From Lactobacillus bombicola (lineage in GTDB: Bacteria; Bacillota; Bacilli; Lactobacillales; Lactobacillaceae), in the NCBI RefSeq assembly GCF_900112665.1, contig NZ_FOMN01000002.1:1-64000 (forward strand): a stretch of DNA of 64,000 bases, given 5' to 3'. The notes under the pieces are model-generated. The model ran no database searches, was not told the origin of the DNA, and saw only the letters and a program-made list of their open reading frames with translations. A program made the translations under genes and the position numbers. This document shows, piece by piece, positions 13,741 to 19,173 of the stretch. Position 1 is the stretch's first letter, and each line of letters opens with the position of its first letter.

Positions 13741-16700
13741 ATTAGCGGATTGCTTTTCAATATCTAGTGAATGATATACATAAGTTACCGAATCTGTTCC
13801 GTTAGCTAATTCAAACGATGCATCAAATGCAACTTTTTGCCCATTTACAATAACGTGATCTGGGGCCCAATTATTTGCATCAGGGGCTGGTGGTAATTTT
13901 ACAGTTTCACCTGTAATGCCTTCAATTACTACTTTGTTATTTGGAGTAATCTTGTTACCGTTGGTATCTACATAAGTTGGATTTACAATCTGCTTATTAC
14001 CTTCAACGTAGATATTAACTACTGGATTATCATCAGATACCAAAGTTGTTGTAGCTTGATTTTGTGCCTTTGCGGCATAATGATAACCTGCTGGAACATT
14101 GTCTTGAGTATAGTATTTATTAGTCCAATCAATAGTATTACCATAGTTAGCTGGCACTAAGTTTTCAACAGATTCAGTACCTGTTTTACCTGACATTGGT
14201 GAAGTCAAAATACGTTCAGGATGATTAACATCAACATATCTATATGTCACGTTCTTCTTTAACCCGTATACATAAACTTTATATATATAATTATCACCTT
14301 CCATTGGTGCGATACCAATAGAGGCTTGTCCAAATTCATCACCATTATCGTCAGTTGTAGTTAAGTCACCACCACTTTGAGCATCTTTTACGGCACCAGC
14401 ATAGACTTGCTTACCTAAAGCCCACATATACCCTTTAGGTATATTTTTAATAGCAGTTTCATTATTAATCAGTGATATATATTCACCAATATACGGATCA
14501 GGTGGCAAAGTCATCTCTACTGGTGAACCAAGATTTTTACCATTTTGATCAACATATTGAATCTTGATTTTTCCTACTGGAATGGCAATGGTCTGTAACT
14601 CACGAGTTGTCGGTGTAACAATATTGGAATTAGAAGTGACGCCATTAACATCAGTAATTACAGCTTGACCATTTGTAACAACCATCCTAGCAAATTTTGC
14701 AGTATTATCTCCATTAGCAGTGTTAGTCTCGGAATTACTGCCAGTCCAAGTCTTAATATTTGAATTATTAAGAGTTACTGACCCTGTTCCTGCAATAATA
14801 CCTGCACCGGTTGCTATTGGTTCACCATTAGCACCTTGAATTGCTAAATGTAATTTTTTAGGTGAAATAAAGACTACACTAGAAGTAGCATTAACTTGGA
14901 TAACAGCAGCATTGGCCCTTTGACTAATATCAAAAGTAGTTCCTGCATTAAATTCAGCTCTCTGTCTACCAACGAGTGTTATTGCACCTGGCTGCGTGGT
15001 AATTGGCGCCTTCAAGTTGAAATTTTGACCAAACTTGAATTGACCATCAAGATTATTATTATTAGCCTGACTACCATTTAAGAAGTACTGAAATCCAGTT
15101 TGTGTCCATTTAACATTATCACCAACTTTTACATTATAGATGAAACGGTACATAGCCGGATAGTTAGCTGAACTATCGTTATAAGTATAGGCCTCATTGT
15201 AGGAGCCATCCCCCATAGTTAAAGTATTACCATAACCAACACTATTTACTGGAGCAGCATTAGAAAAGTAGAATTCGGAGAATCCAATATCATTACTTGT
15301 TCTTTGCATTATAACACCACCATTATTGGCAAATTCAATATTTCCCACGCCACGAGTTACCTCATTTGAAATATTAAAGGTATTTTTTCCAGAAAACTTA
15401 ACTTTTGAGAAATATGCAGTAGCAGCATGAATAGGATTCAAACCATTAAAGTTACTACTTGATAAAGTAATATTATCAAAATTAATACTTAAACCACTAC
15501 CATTTGCACAATATACTAATGAAGACGCATCACCATCATTAGCATTAAAACCTTGGAGAAAATTAGCATTCGTTAAAGTTAACGTCGTGAGATTATTAAA
15601 AGGAACATTAACATAACTTAGTGTCTGTGTTCCTAAATCAATCTTATGACCGTTACCATTAATAACCACACTAGCTCCTGCCGCACGGTTACCAATAATT
15701 CCACCAGTATAAAAAATATCACCAGTTATATTTATGTATGTAACCGATGCATCGGCCCAAGCATTCGCTAACCCCCGCAAATCAGCAACATTTACTACTT
15801 TTTGCTTATATTTATCTGGATTAGTAACTTGGTCAGGATTAGCAATATTTACAGCAGTCGGTGCCTTACTTGCAGTCTTACCGATTCCATTAATAAAATC
15901 ATCACGATTTACATCAGCATCAGATGAAACCGTTACATCTTTACTGGCATCAGTATCTGCCGCAGTTTCAATTCTAGGTGTTGCCTCAGCTTGTGCTGTA
16001 TATTCACTCAAATCTTTTTTATCCGAGACCTTGTCATTTGGTACATCACTCGCTGTTACTTTTGTTGCAACATCACTTTTGGGAATATTTTCAGAACTAT
16101 TAGCAGGCGCTTGAACTAGTTCTATAGATTTTCCCGTGGACGATTTCGTATTATTAATTGTTGACTTAGCATCATTTGGAATTGAATTTGGATCAGCAAT
16201 GTTTTTATCAGCACCATTTATTTTATTAGGTTTTGAACTCACCGTCTTTGATTTTTTAGCACTTGGCTTTGAATCTAAGAATGAATTAAGACCCGAATAA
16301 GTTTTTAAATTCTTTTTATTACCTGTAGAATTTTTACTTACCTTTTTAGTATTATCCTTATTTTGATCATTTGTTACAATGCTATTTTTTGTATTATCAA
16401 TTTTATAACTTGCATCTATCTTTAAGACAGTATCATCCACAATGTTTTTAATAGAATCTAAATCAGTTGCTACTGTCACCTCAGCTTTAGCTTTATTAAA
16501 CAAATCATCAATACTATTAAGTTGTGCTTCTTTTTCGTTAGCAGTCATGCTTTGATCTGCATTGATTTTTTGTTTAACTTCTGCCGCTTTAGTTTCTAAG
16601 GTGTTTGTTGCATCTTCGATTGCATCGCTGAGTGCTTTCGCACTGGCCTCTTCTAGAGCAGCCTTGCTACCTCCAGATTGACTAGTTTGGCTTTCAATGT

Positions 16701-16854
16701 CAGCAGCCTTTACCTCCTGCACATTTGTTGTGCCATAAAATACTCCCCCTAGCATAAAAGTTAATAATGAATAGCTAACTACCCATCCTTTTTTACTTTT
16801 ATGCATTTTATAGTTCGTATTTTTTATTTCTTCGATTAATTCAAATCTGTTCAA
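1..16854 (-). CDS. Giant modular surface protein, C terminus beyond window
   Basis: One minus-strand frame reads from a TTG at 16854 to the left edge, giving 5618 codons with no stop in the stretches I read (the whole N-terminal third and samples through the repeats). AAAAGGAG lies 6 nt before the TTG, which is the only well-placed start. Residues 1-50 form a long signal peptide; K16-x-H-K19-x-x-K22-x-W24 fits the KxYKxGKxW signature with Y and G replaced, and cleavage is likely near VKA-A at about 50. Residues 75-148 are one orphan helical module. Residues 160-370 are a Ser/Thr/Lys/Asn-rich linker. Residues 375-740 have short beta-rich repeats like a pectate-lyase-type beta-helix adhesin. 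Residues 775-1035 hold two or three MucBP-like domains (IQYVDQNGK, TYRYVD, PTYVDTNG). From about 1042 onward come DUF1542-like modules of 82 residues. The role is inferred to be adhesion or a cell-wall rod. A C-terminal anchor cannot be seen. Confidence 0.93.
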   Translation of the reverse strand, partial: MNRFELIEEIKNTNYKMHKSKKGWVVSYSLLTFMLGGVFYGTTNVQEVKAADIESQTSQSGGSKAALEEASAKALSDAIEDATNTLETKAAEVKQKINADQSMTANEKEAQLNSIDDLFNKAKAEVTVATDLDSIKNIVDDTVLKIDASYKIDNTKNSIVTNDQNKDNTKKVSKNSTGNKKNLKTYSGLNSFLDSKPSAKKSKTVSSKPNKINGADKNIADPNSIPNDAKSTINNTKSSTGKSIELVQAPANSSENIPKSDVATKVTASDVPNDKVSDKKDLSEYTAQAEATPRIETAADTDASKDVTVSSDADVNRDDFINGIGKTASKAPTAVNIANPDQVTNPDKYKQKVVNVADLRGLANAWADASVTYINITGDIFYTGGIIGNRAAGASVVINGNGHKIDLGTQTLSYVNVPFNNLTTLTLTNANFLQGFNANDGDASSLVYCANGSGLSINFDNITLSSSNFNGLNPIHAATAYFSKVKFSGKNTFNISNEVTRGVGNIEFANNGGVIMQRTSNDIGFSEFYFSNAAPVNSVGYGNTLTMGDGSYNEAYTYNDSSANYPAMYRFIYNVKVGDNVKWTQTGFQYFLNGSQANNNNLDGQFKFGQNFNLKAPITTQPGAITLVGRQRAEFNAGTTFDISQRANAAVIQVNATSSVVFISPKKLHLAIQGANGEPIATGAGIIAGTGSVTLNNSNIKTWTGSNSETNTANGDNTAKFARMVVTNGQAVITDVNGVTSNSNIVTPTTRELQTIAIPVGKIKIQYVDQNGKNLGSPVEMTLPPDPYIGEYISLINNETAIKNIPKGYMWALGKQVYAGAVKDAQSGGDLTTTDDNGDEFGQASIGIAPMEGDNYIYKVYVYGLKKNVTYRYVDVNHPERILTSPMSGKTGTESVENLVPANYGNTIDWTNKYYTQDNVPAGYHYAAKAQNQATTTLVSDDNPVVNIYVEGNKQIVNPTYVDTNGNKITPNNKVVIEGITGETVKLPPAPDANNWAPDHVIVNGQKVAFDASFELANGTDSVTYVYHSLDIEKQSANKSIDDEATKIKGEIDNDPTLDDLAKKTQKDAVDKAASDAKSKIDQAIIPSEVSKAEKNGKAAIDAAHQSGTALNEQKQVSTDAIDREATKIKAEIDADVTLDNAEKDTQKANVDADATAAKNKINAAPNAQAVKNAQVEGIAKIDADHIPNKTSLPDQKRVAQNAIDQEATKIKAEIDADVTLDNTEKAKQKANVDTDATAAKNKINAATNAQAVKDEQAAGIAKIDSDHIPNKMSLIDQKQAAKAAIDQEATKIKAEIDADVTLDDVTKAKQKSNVDTDAAAAKDKIDQALDAQGVKDAQAAGIAKIDSDHIPGTTSLADQKQAAKGIIDQEAVKIKAEIDADDTLDDATKAKQKSNVDIDAAAAKVKIDQATNAQGVKDAKDAGIIKIDSDHVRNNISLDEIKQNDKSAIDREATKIKAEIDADETLDNAEKATQKANVDADADAAKRKIDQATNAQGVKEATEAGIAKIDADHIPNKVSLTDQKKAAQDAIDQEAKKIKAEIDADTSLDSAEKAVQKGNVDADATNAKKKIDQATSSQGVKDAKAEGIAKIDADYIPNSTSLTGQKKIAKDAIDAEAAKVKAEIDADVTLDDAAKAKQKANVDTDADAAKAKIDQATGSQGVKDAKAEGIAKIDSDHIPGSTSLADQKKAAKDAIDQEATKIKAEIDADPTLDDATKAKQKTNVDSDAAAAKTQIDQVANAQGVKNAKNQGIINIDSDHIPGSTSLADQKKNAKAIIDAEATKIKAEIDADNSLDNNEKVAQKNNVDIDAAAAKVKIDQATNAQGVKDAQNAGIIKIDSDHVPNNISLADQKKTAKDAIDQEATKIKAEIDADATLDDVEKAKQKANVDKDALAAKSNIDQAATAQAVKDAQAAGIIKIDADYIPNTVSLADQKKNAQDAIDQEATKVKAEIDADATLDSAEKATQKSNVNKDAQAAKNKIDQATSAQGIKDAKNEGIRKIDSDHIPNSISLADQKKAAQDAIDREAEKIKGEIDADKSLDDATKTKQKANVDVDAVAAKSKISQATDAQSIKDAKNDGIVKIDADHIPNTLSLDDQKQSAKLTIDSEARRVKSMIDADVTLDDATKTKQKANVDTEATKAKVAIDNSKNAQEVKTSLHDGIVAIDAQYVPGENGSLDSQKAKAKSAIDAEATKIKAEIDADVTLNDVEKAKQKADVDTDVTNAKTKIDQATNAQIVKDEQIAGIAKIDADHISGSTSLADQKKAAKDAIDQEVTKVKGEIDADVTLDDAAKTKQKANVDTDATNAKTKIDQATGAQAVKDARDNGISKIDSDHVPNSTSLADQKKNAQSIIDQEAAKVKAEIEADVTLDAAAKAAQKGNVDIDAAAAKVKIDQAVSAQGVKDATNAGIAKIDSDHIPNKISLADQKKAAQDAIDAEATKIKAEIEADDSLDRAQKATQKGNVDKDAADAKSKIDQAINAQGVKDAQAVGITKIDADHISNSTSLEDQKKNAALLIDQEAAKIKAEIEADSTLDSATKAIQKGNVDKDAADAKNKINQATNSQTVKDAQAVGIIKIDGDHITNSVSLAEQKRSAQSAIDQEAAKVKAEIDNDPTLDNATKATQKGNVDIDAAAAKSKIDQATNAQEVKDAQAAGIIKIDSDHVPNSTSLADQKKSAQNAIDQEAVKIKAEIDADPTLDSEQKASQKNNVDADAAAAKTQIDQATNAQGVKDAQIAGINKIDGDHIPNNVTLTDQKKSAQNAIDQEAAKIKAEIDKDVTLDAATKAKQKADVDVDAANAKKNIDAATNAQGVKDTQAAGIAKIDSDHIPNNVSLDNQKKNAQSAIDQEAAKIKAEIDNDSTLDNATKLKQKANVDSDAVAAKNKIDQALDAQGVKDAQAAGIIKIDSDHVPNNLSLADQKKNAQDAIDQEAAKIKFDIDNDSTLDNAAKAKQKANVDNDATVAKNKINQAPDAQGIKDAQAAGITKIDGDHIPSITTLADQKKNAQSAIDQEAAKIKAEIDNDSTLDNAAKTKQKANVDTDAAVAKNKIDQAVNAQEVKDAQAAGIIKIDSDHIPSSTSLADQKKNAQDAIDQEATKIKANIDADTSLDNTEKAAQKGNVDKDAVVAKNKINQALDAQGVKDAQAAGIIKIDNDHVPNNSSLADQKKNAQSEIDQEAAKIKAEIDNDPSLDNAEKAAQKSNVDKDAQAAKNKIDQASDAQSVKDAKIAGISKIDSDHVPNNLSLADQKKNAQSAIDQEAAKIKAEIDNDPSLDNATKTAQKSNVDKDAQAAKNNIDQATSAQGVKDAKTSGISKIDSDHVPNNLSLADQKKNAQSAIDQEAAKIKAEIDADVTLDDATKISQKGNVDTDAQAAKNKIDAATNAQEVNDAQNAGIIKIDSDHQSNNISLSDQRLAAKAEIDAEAKKVKAEIDADITLDDATKDVQKNNVNNEVTKAKKAIDGANNAQEIKSSLHDGISAIDAQHVSGQNGSLDAQKAKAQATIDQEAAKIKAEIESDPTLDSATKAKQKANVDTDAQDAKSKINQATNAQSVKDAQNAGIIKIDADHVPNSLSLADQKKNAQSAIDQEAAKIKAEIESDPTLDSATKAKQKANVDTDAQAAKNKIDAATNAQDVKDAQNAGIIKIDADHISNSTSLDDQKKNAQGLIDQEAIKIKAEIDNDSTLDDVAKAKQKANVDADAQAAKNKIDVATNAQDVKDAQNAGIIKIDADHIPNSTSLADQKKNAQDAIDQEAAKIKAEIDTDVTIDAATKAKQKTNVDNDAAVAKNKVAQAPNAQGVKDAQAAGISKIDSDHVPNSASLTDQKKAAQGLIDQEAAKIKAEIDNDLTLDDATKAKQKANVDADANAAKNNIDQATDAQGVKDAQAAGINKIDSDHIPNSVSLENQKKNAQNIIDQEAAKIKAEIDADSTLDSATKAVQKGNVDKDAQTAKANIDAAINAQGIKDAQVAGISKIDSDHQSSKMSLADQKAAAQAIIDQEAAKIKAEIDADVTLDCDAKDAQKANVDKDATDAKAKISQSADAQGVKDAQAAGVTKIDADHVPSGISLNDQKKNAQSTIDQEAAKIKAEIDADVTLDDATKAAQKANVNKDAQAAKAKIDQAADAQAVKDAAKAGINKIDSDYVPNSASLADQKSSAQAAIDQEATKIKAEIDADPSLDTNEKTKQKANVDKDVQAAKNSIDQAPNAQSVKDAKAAGISKIDSDHVPSGISLEDQKKVAQGVIDQETAKIKAEIDTDPTLDDATKAKQKANVDAHANAAKNNIDQAIDAQGVKDAKAAGISKIDGDHVPNSMSLEDQKKAAQGIIDQEAAKIKAEIDADETLDDATKAAQKANVNKDAQAAKNSIDQAPNAQSVKDAKATGIAKIDGDHIPNSTSLADQKVAAQATIDQEATKIKAEIDADPALDDATKNKQKANVDKDAAAAKAKIGQATNAQGVKDAQGAGIAKIDSDYVPSNTSLAEQKTNAKAAIDQEAAKIKADIDADLTLDDALKAAQKLTVDRDAQAAKAKIDQAPNAQGIKDAQATGTAKIDSDYVPSNTSLAEQKTNAKAAIDQEAAKIKADIDADETLDDSAKKSQKANVDKDVQAAKSSIDQAPNAQGVKNAQSAGIAKIDSDHLENGASLADQKRNAQAEITKEAAKIKAEIDADSTLDDATKLAQKNSVDRDAQAAKAKISESTNAQAVKDAKADGISKIDDDHVTNNIPLADQKRNAQSAIDQEAAKIKAEIDADSTLDNAIKAAQKANVDKDAQVAKNNIDQATNAQGVKDAKSAGISKIDSDHVPNSASLADQKSSAQAAIDQEAAKIKAEIDADETLDDTAKAKQKANVDNDAASAKGKIDQATNAQEVKDAKSAGISKIDSDHLVNGMSLADQKRNAQNIIDQEAAKIKAEIDADPSLDDATKLAQKDNVDKDAQAAKNNIDQALDAQGVKDAKAVGISKIDADHLSSKVSLADQKLAAKDAIDQEAKKVKTEIDADPSLDDATKAKQKVNVDAEATKAKGAIDNATNAQGIKGAVRDGIVAVDGQHITNENGSLESQKSQAKATIDQEAAKIKAEIDADSTLDNATKATQKANVDKDAQAAKINVDQAPNVQGVKDAKIAGISKIDSDHIPSSMSLADQKRNAQIAIDQEAAKVKAAIDADPTIDNAAKAAQKANVDKDAADAKDKIDQATNAQSVKDAQSTGISKIDSDYVTNSTSLADQKLAAKATIDQEAKKIRDAIEADVTLDNATKAKEKANVDAEAVKAKEAIDNAPNAQELKNTVNKGIAAIDAQYIPQGNLDSQKAKAKAAIDQEASVIKNKIANDLSLDDKAKADQMAAVDQEATIAKENIQKAENSQNINDALNLGITNIDAKYVPSISIADQKSYAKKLIMDEAEIVKNAINSDNTLSQKLKAQQIEAVEAQKQKALDKIDEATNSQAIRDEYKNGVLALHAQHEASNQLETQKQAAKNALVKEADTIKSAINADSTLDSIAKKAQIDNVELELQKAQNSIDRAITSQEVEDQQDKGIATIDAQYIPGKPLNDQKDIANKAIEDAVAKAKEKISQDLTLTSAEKAKQSQAVDEAQAKAKSAIRKAKNADEIAQLEEDGVAEINAIPKSNGT
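16411..16632 (-). repeat. Orphan copy of the helical module upstream of the adhesin region
   Basis: Residues about 75-148 of the giant protein (SDAIEDATNTLETKAAEVK, QKINADQSMTANEKEAQLN, then DLFNKAKAEVTVATDLDSIK, then VLKID) line up with the DUF1542-like module of the main array. The A-ID core, the KIKAEIDAD-like helix, the TxxEKxxQ turn and the terminal KID all match. The copy is separated from the array by about 900 residues of linker, beta-rich and MucBP-like sequence, and is much more diverged than any core module. Confidence 0.6.
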
Positions 16855-16868
16855 AATATACTCTCCTT

Positions 16869-17708
16869 TTTATGCATGAATATATACAGTTGTAATTCAA
16901 TATAGATAAAATTTTATCATAGTTATTATAGTGTTTCCATAGTTATGCAATTTTTTTGCATATTATTTTCTTATATTTATATACAATAAAATTACGAAAA
17001 AATTACTAATCAATTTAAATAAATAACAAATTGTTTTTCCAAAAGTAAAGCTTACTATTCGCATTCTTTAAAAATACTATTTATAATTTATTTATTTTAA
17101 GCTATATATAATTTTAATATTATTTACTTCAATTTGTTAATCTAGTTTATTTTTAGCTAAACCTTGATATTAATTCGCTATTAAGGCATTGCATTTATAA
17201 TTAAAATTATCAATATTAGTTATTTGATTCCATTAAAATATATTTTATAATTTATTTGTACTATTTAATATATAATATTTTTAGCGATATAAAATAACGT
17301 TTTAGCAAAAGATATTTTTAGATTTTTTTGGGAAAAATAGTTTTTGCTAAAATATAAAAGTATACACAATTAACATTTTATTAACAAAATATGTCAAACT
17401 GATATTTTTTGCCAAAATAATTAGATTTTTGCTTTATTTTTATTATCTATATCTATATAATTTTAAAAATAATAGCTTTTTAAATTATATATTTACATAA
17501 CAATATTACTAGTTTTATTTAGTATTATTTGCTGAATTTAATTAAAGTAATTGCTAATTATCTGTTTAATAAGTTATTTAACTGAAGATAATATTTAATA
17601 ACTTTTATTTCAACATTATGCTTAGTAATTAAGCGTTTAATTTGTTTAAAATCATAAAGACTAACCACATTAAAATTTAGTCGTTCTTTTTCAACAATAA
17701 ATCTAAGC
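16869..17708. other. AT-rich non-coding control region
   Basis: About 840 nt without a credible gene, made mostly of A/T runs. It holds the candidate promoter of the giant gene at its left end. It also holds a nested inverted repeat: TTTTAGCAAAA (17300-17310) pairs with TTTTGCTAAAA (17342-17352), and ATTTTT/AAAAAT pair further inside. The direct repeat TTAACATTTTATTAACA lies near 17370. The length and composition suggest a bent, regulated upstream region. Confidence 0.6.
16925..16961 (-). promoter_or_regulatory. Candidate promoter and inverted repeat of the giant gene
   Basis: On the minus strand a perfect TATAAT lies at 16930-16925, about 70 nt before the TTG start. TTGCAT at 16950-16945 is the nearest -35-like element, but the 14-nt spacer is short. 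This TTGCAT is one arm of an inverted repeat ATGCAA-N5-TTGCAT (16945-16961), which could be an operator. The -10 is clear; the -35 assignment is weak. Confidence 0.4.
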
Positions 17709-17745
17709 AAAAAAGCTAATTCCCACTTAAATAGTGAAATTAGCT
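17709..17745 (-). terminator. Rho-independent terminator after the beta-glucoside PTS gene
   Basis: Read on the minus strand, AGCTAATTTCACT, loop ATTTA, AGTGGGAATTAGCT, then six T. The stem is 12-13 bp with one small bulge. It lies about 85 nt past the EIIC stop codon and ends the bgl transcript before the giant gene's control region. Confidence 0.8.
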
Positions 17746-17830
17746 CCTTAATATGGTTTTTATTCAATTCAAATTATAATGCAGACTAATATGGCCTTTT
17801 TAACCAGGTTTATTGAAATTATCATTTAAA

Positions 17831-19156
17831 TTATAGTGGTTCTGCTTGCTTTAAAGCTACTCGCTCAGAAATTTTAATGAACGGAATATAGAATAACGTA
17901 CAAATTATTAAAATGATAAGTTGAACTAATACAACCTTCCAATCTCCAGCGCTGGCCAAAAGTCCACTTAAAAGCGGGGGAGTTGTCCAAGGAATTAGTA
18001 CACTAAGTGGCTTAACAAAACCAATTGCCGTTGCAAAATATCCAATTAATGACCCAATTACTGGACTTAATACAAAAGGAATAATCATTGGAATATTAAA
18101 AACTATGGGAAAACCAAAAATGATTGGTTCATTAATTTCAAATATTCCCGGAACAGTTGCCAATCTAACTACATCTTTATAAGGCTTATAGCGCGAAACC
18201 AATAAAACCGCAATAATCAAGGATAAGGTCAAGCCGGTTCCACCCATTTGTGAATATACTGTTACAAAGTCTGTATTGATAATATGAATTGGCTGTTTAC
18301 CAGCTGCAACAGCTGCCATATTTTCGTTCATGTTAACCAGATTCAATGGGTCAAGAAGTGAGCCGTTAATAACGGTTTGATGAATCCCAAGAGTATAAAG
18401 AAAATTACCTGTAGAGTATATTAATAAAAAGCCTGGAAGAGAAGTATTAACTGACCGTAAGGGATTTTGAATTAAGCGCGAAATTAAAGTTACCAAATCT
18501 GTTTTAAAATAAGCAAAAATAGCTGCCAAAATGCCAAATACACTTAAAGTTAAAAGTGATGGGATTAAAGAGCTAAAGCTTTGTCCTACGGCAGGCGGTA
18601 CCTGATCTCCTAAATTGATTTTCAGCACCTTAACTTTAGTCAATCTAGTATAAATTTCGGTCGCCAGTAAACCAATAATGATACCGGCAAACATGCCTGT
18701 CGTGCCAATTTGTGAATATAAAGCTGCACCAGTTATTTCAACTGGTTTTTTCCCTGAAAGCGGCACAACATTGACTTTAATCGCTAACATAATAAAAACT
18801 GCTGCCAAAGAGACTGCAGCGGCAGAAATTGGATTTTCGTAAACCTTATTTTTAGCTAAATAATACCCAATCATAGGTGCAATTAAGATACTAGCTATAT
18901 TTAAAGTGCCATTTGTTAAGGCTGTGCCAAAAACTTGAAATCTTGCTAAAATTGCTCCCTTCATTAACCAAGTAAAAATGACATTATTAAACAAAACAGC
19001 AACACCAGCTAAAATAAACATTGGCATTAATGTGGCAAAAGCATCCCGCAATGATCTTAAATGAACCTGGTTACCAATTTGGACTGAAACTTCTGTAAAT
19101 TTATCTAAAAATTTTTGTAATTGTGGATGAGCCTGATTCTTAGCTGAATTATTCAT
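17831..19156 (-). CDS. PTS EIIC, lactose/cellobiose family
   Basis: Membrane permease subunit of a phosphotransferase system that imports and phosphorylates beta-glucosides together with EIIA and EIIB. The 441-residue protein is almost wholly hydrophobic with about 8-10 membrane segments after a short N-terminal amphipathic stretch (LQKFLDKF), as in CelB-type EIIC. The PGIFEINEPIIFGFPIVFN segment is the family's conserved substrate-site region. Start chosen at ATG 19156 because AGAGGTGA lies 5-6 nt upstream; a longer in-frame reading overlaps the upstream gene and lacks a ribosome site. It lies 17 nt behind the GH1 gene in the same operon. No EIIA or EIIB of this family is in the window, so these must be borrowed from elsewhere. 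Exact sugar unknown. Confidence 0.88.
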   Translation of the reverse strand: MNNSAKNQAHPQLQKFLDKFTEVSVQIGNQVHLRSLRDAFATLMPMFILAGVAVLFNNVIFTWLMKGAILARFQVFGTALTNGTLNIASILIAPMIGYYLAKNKVYENPISAAAVSLAAVFIMLAIKVNVVPLSGKKPVEITGAALYSQIGTTGMFAGIIIGLLATEIYTRLTKVKVLKINLGDQVPPAVGQSFSSLIPSLLTLSVFGILAAIFAYFKTDLVTLISRLIQNPLRSVNTSLPGFLLIYSTGNFLYTLGIHQTVINGSLLDPLNLVNMNENMAAVAAGKQPIHIINTDFVTVYSQMGGTGLTLSLIIAVLLVSRYKPYKDVVRLATVPGIFEINEPIIFGFPIVFNIPMIIPFVLSPVIGSLIGYFATAIGFVKPLSVLIPWTTPPLLSGLLASAGDWKVVLVQLIILIICTLFYIPFIKISERVALKQAEPL

Positions 19157-19173
19157 TTTAATCACCTCTAAAC

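Noticed and set aside
1267-16114. Several open frames of 60-130 codons on both strands inside the giant gene
   Set aside because: They recur with the 246-nt period as antisense or shifted shadows of the repeat modules, have no ribosome sites, and encode low-complexity I/L/S/C or K/L/R/M strings.
17558-17767. 69-codon minus-strand open frame before the bgl operon end
   Set aside because: It begins at a TTG without ribosome site and runs through the clear rho-independent terminator at 17709-17745.
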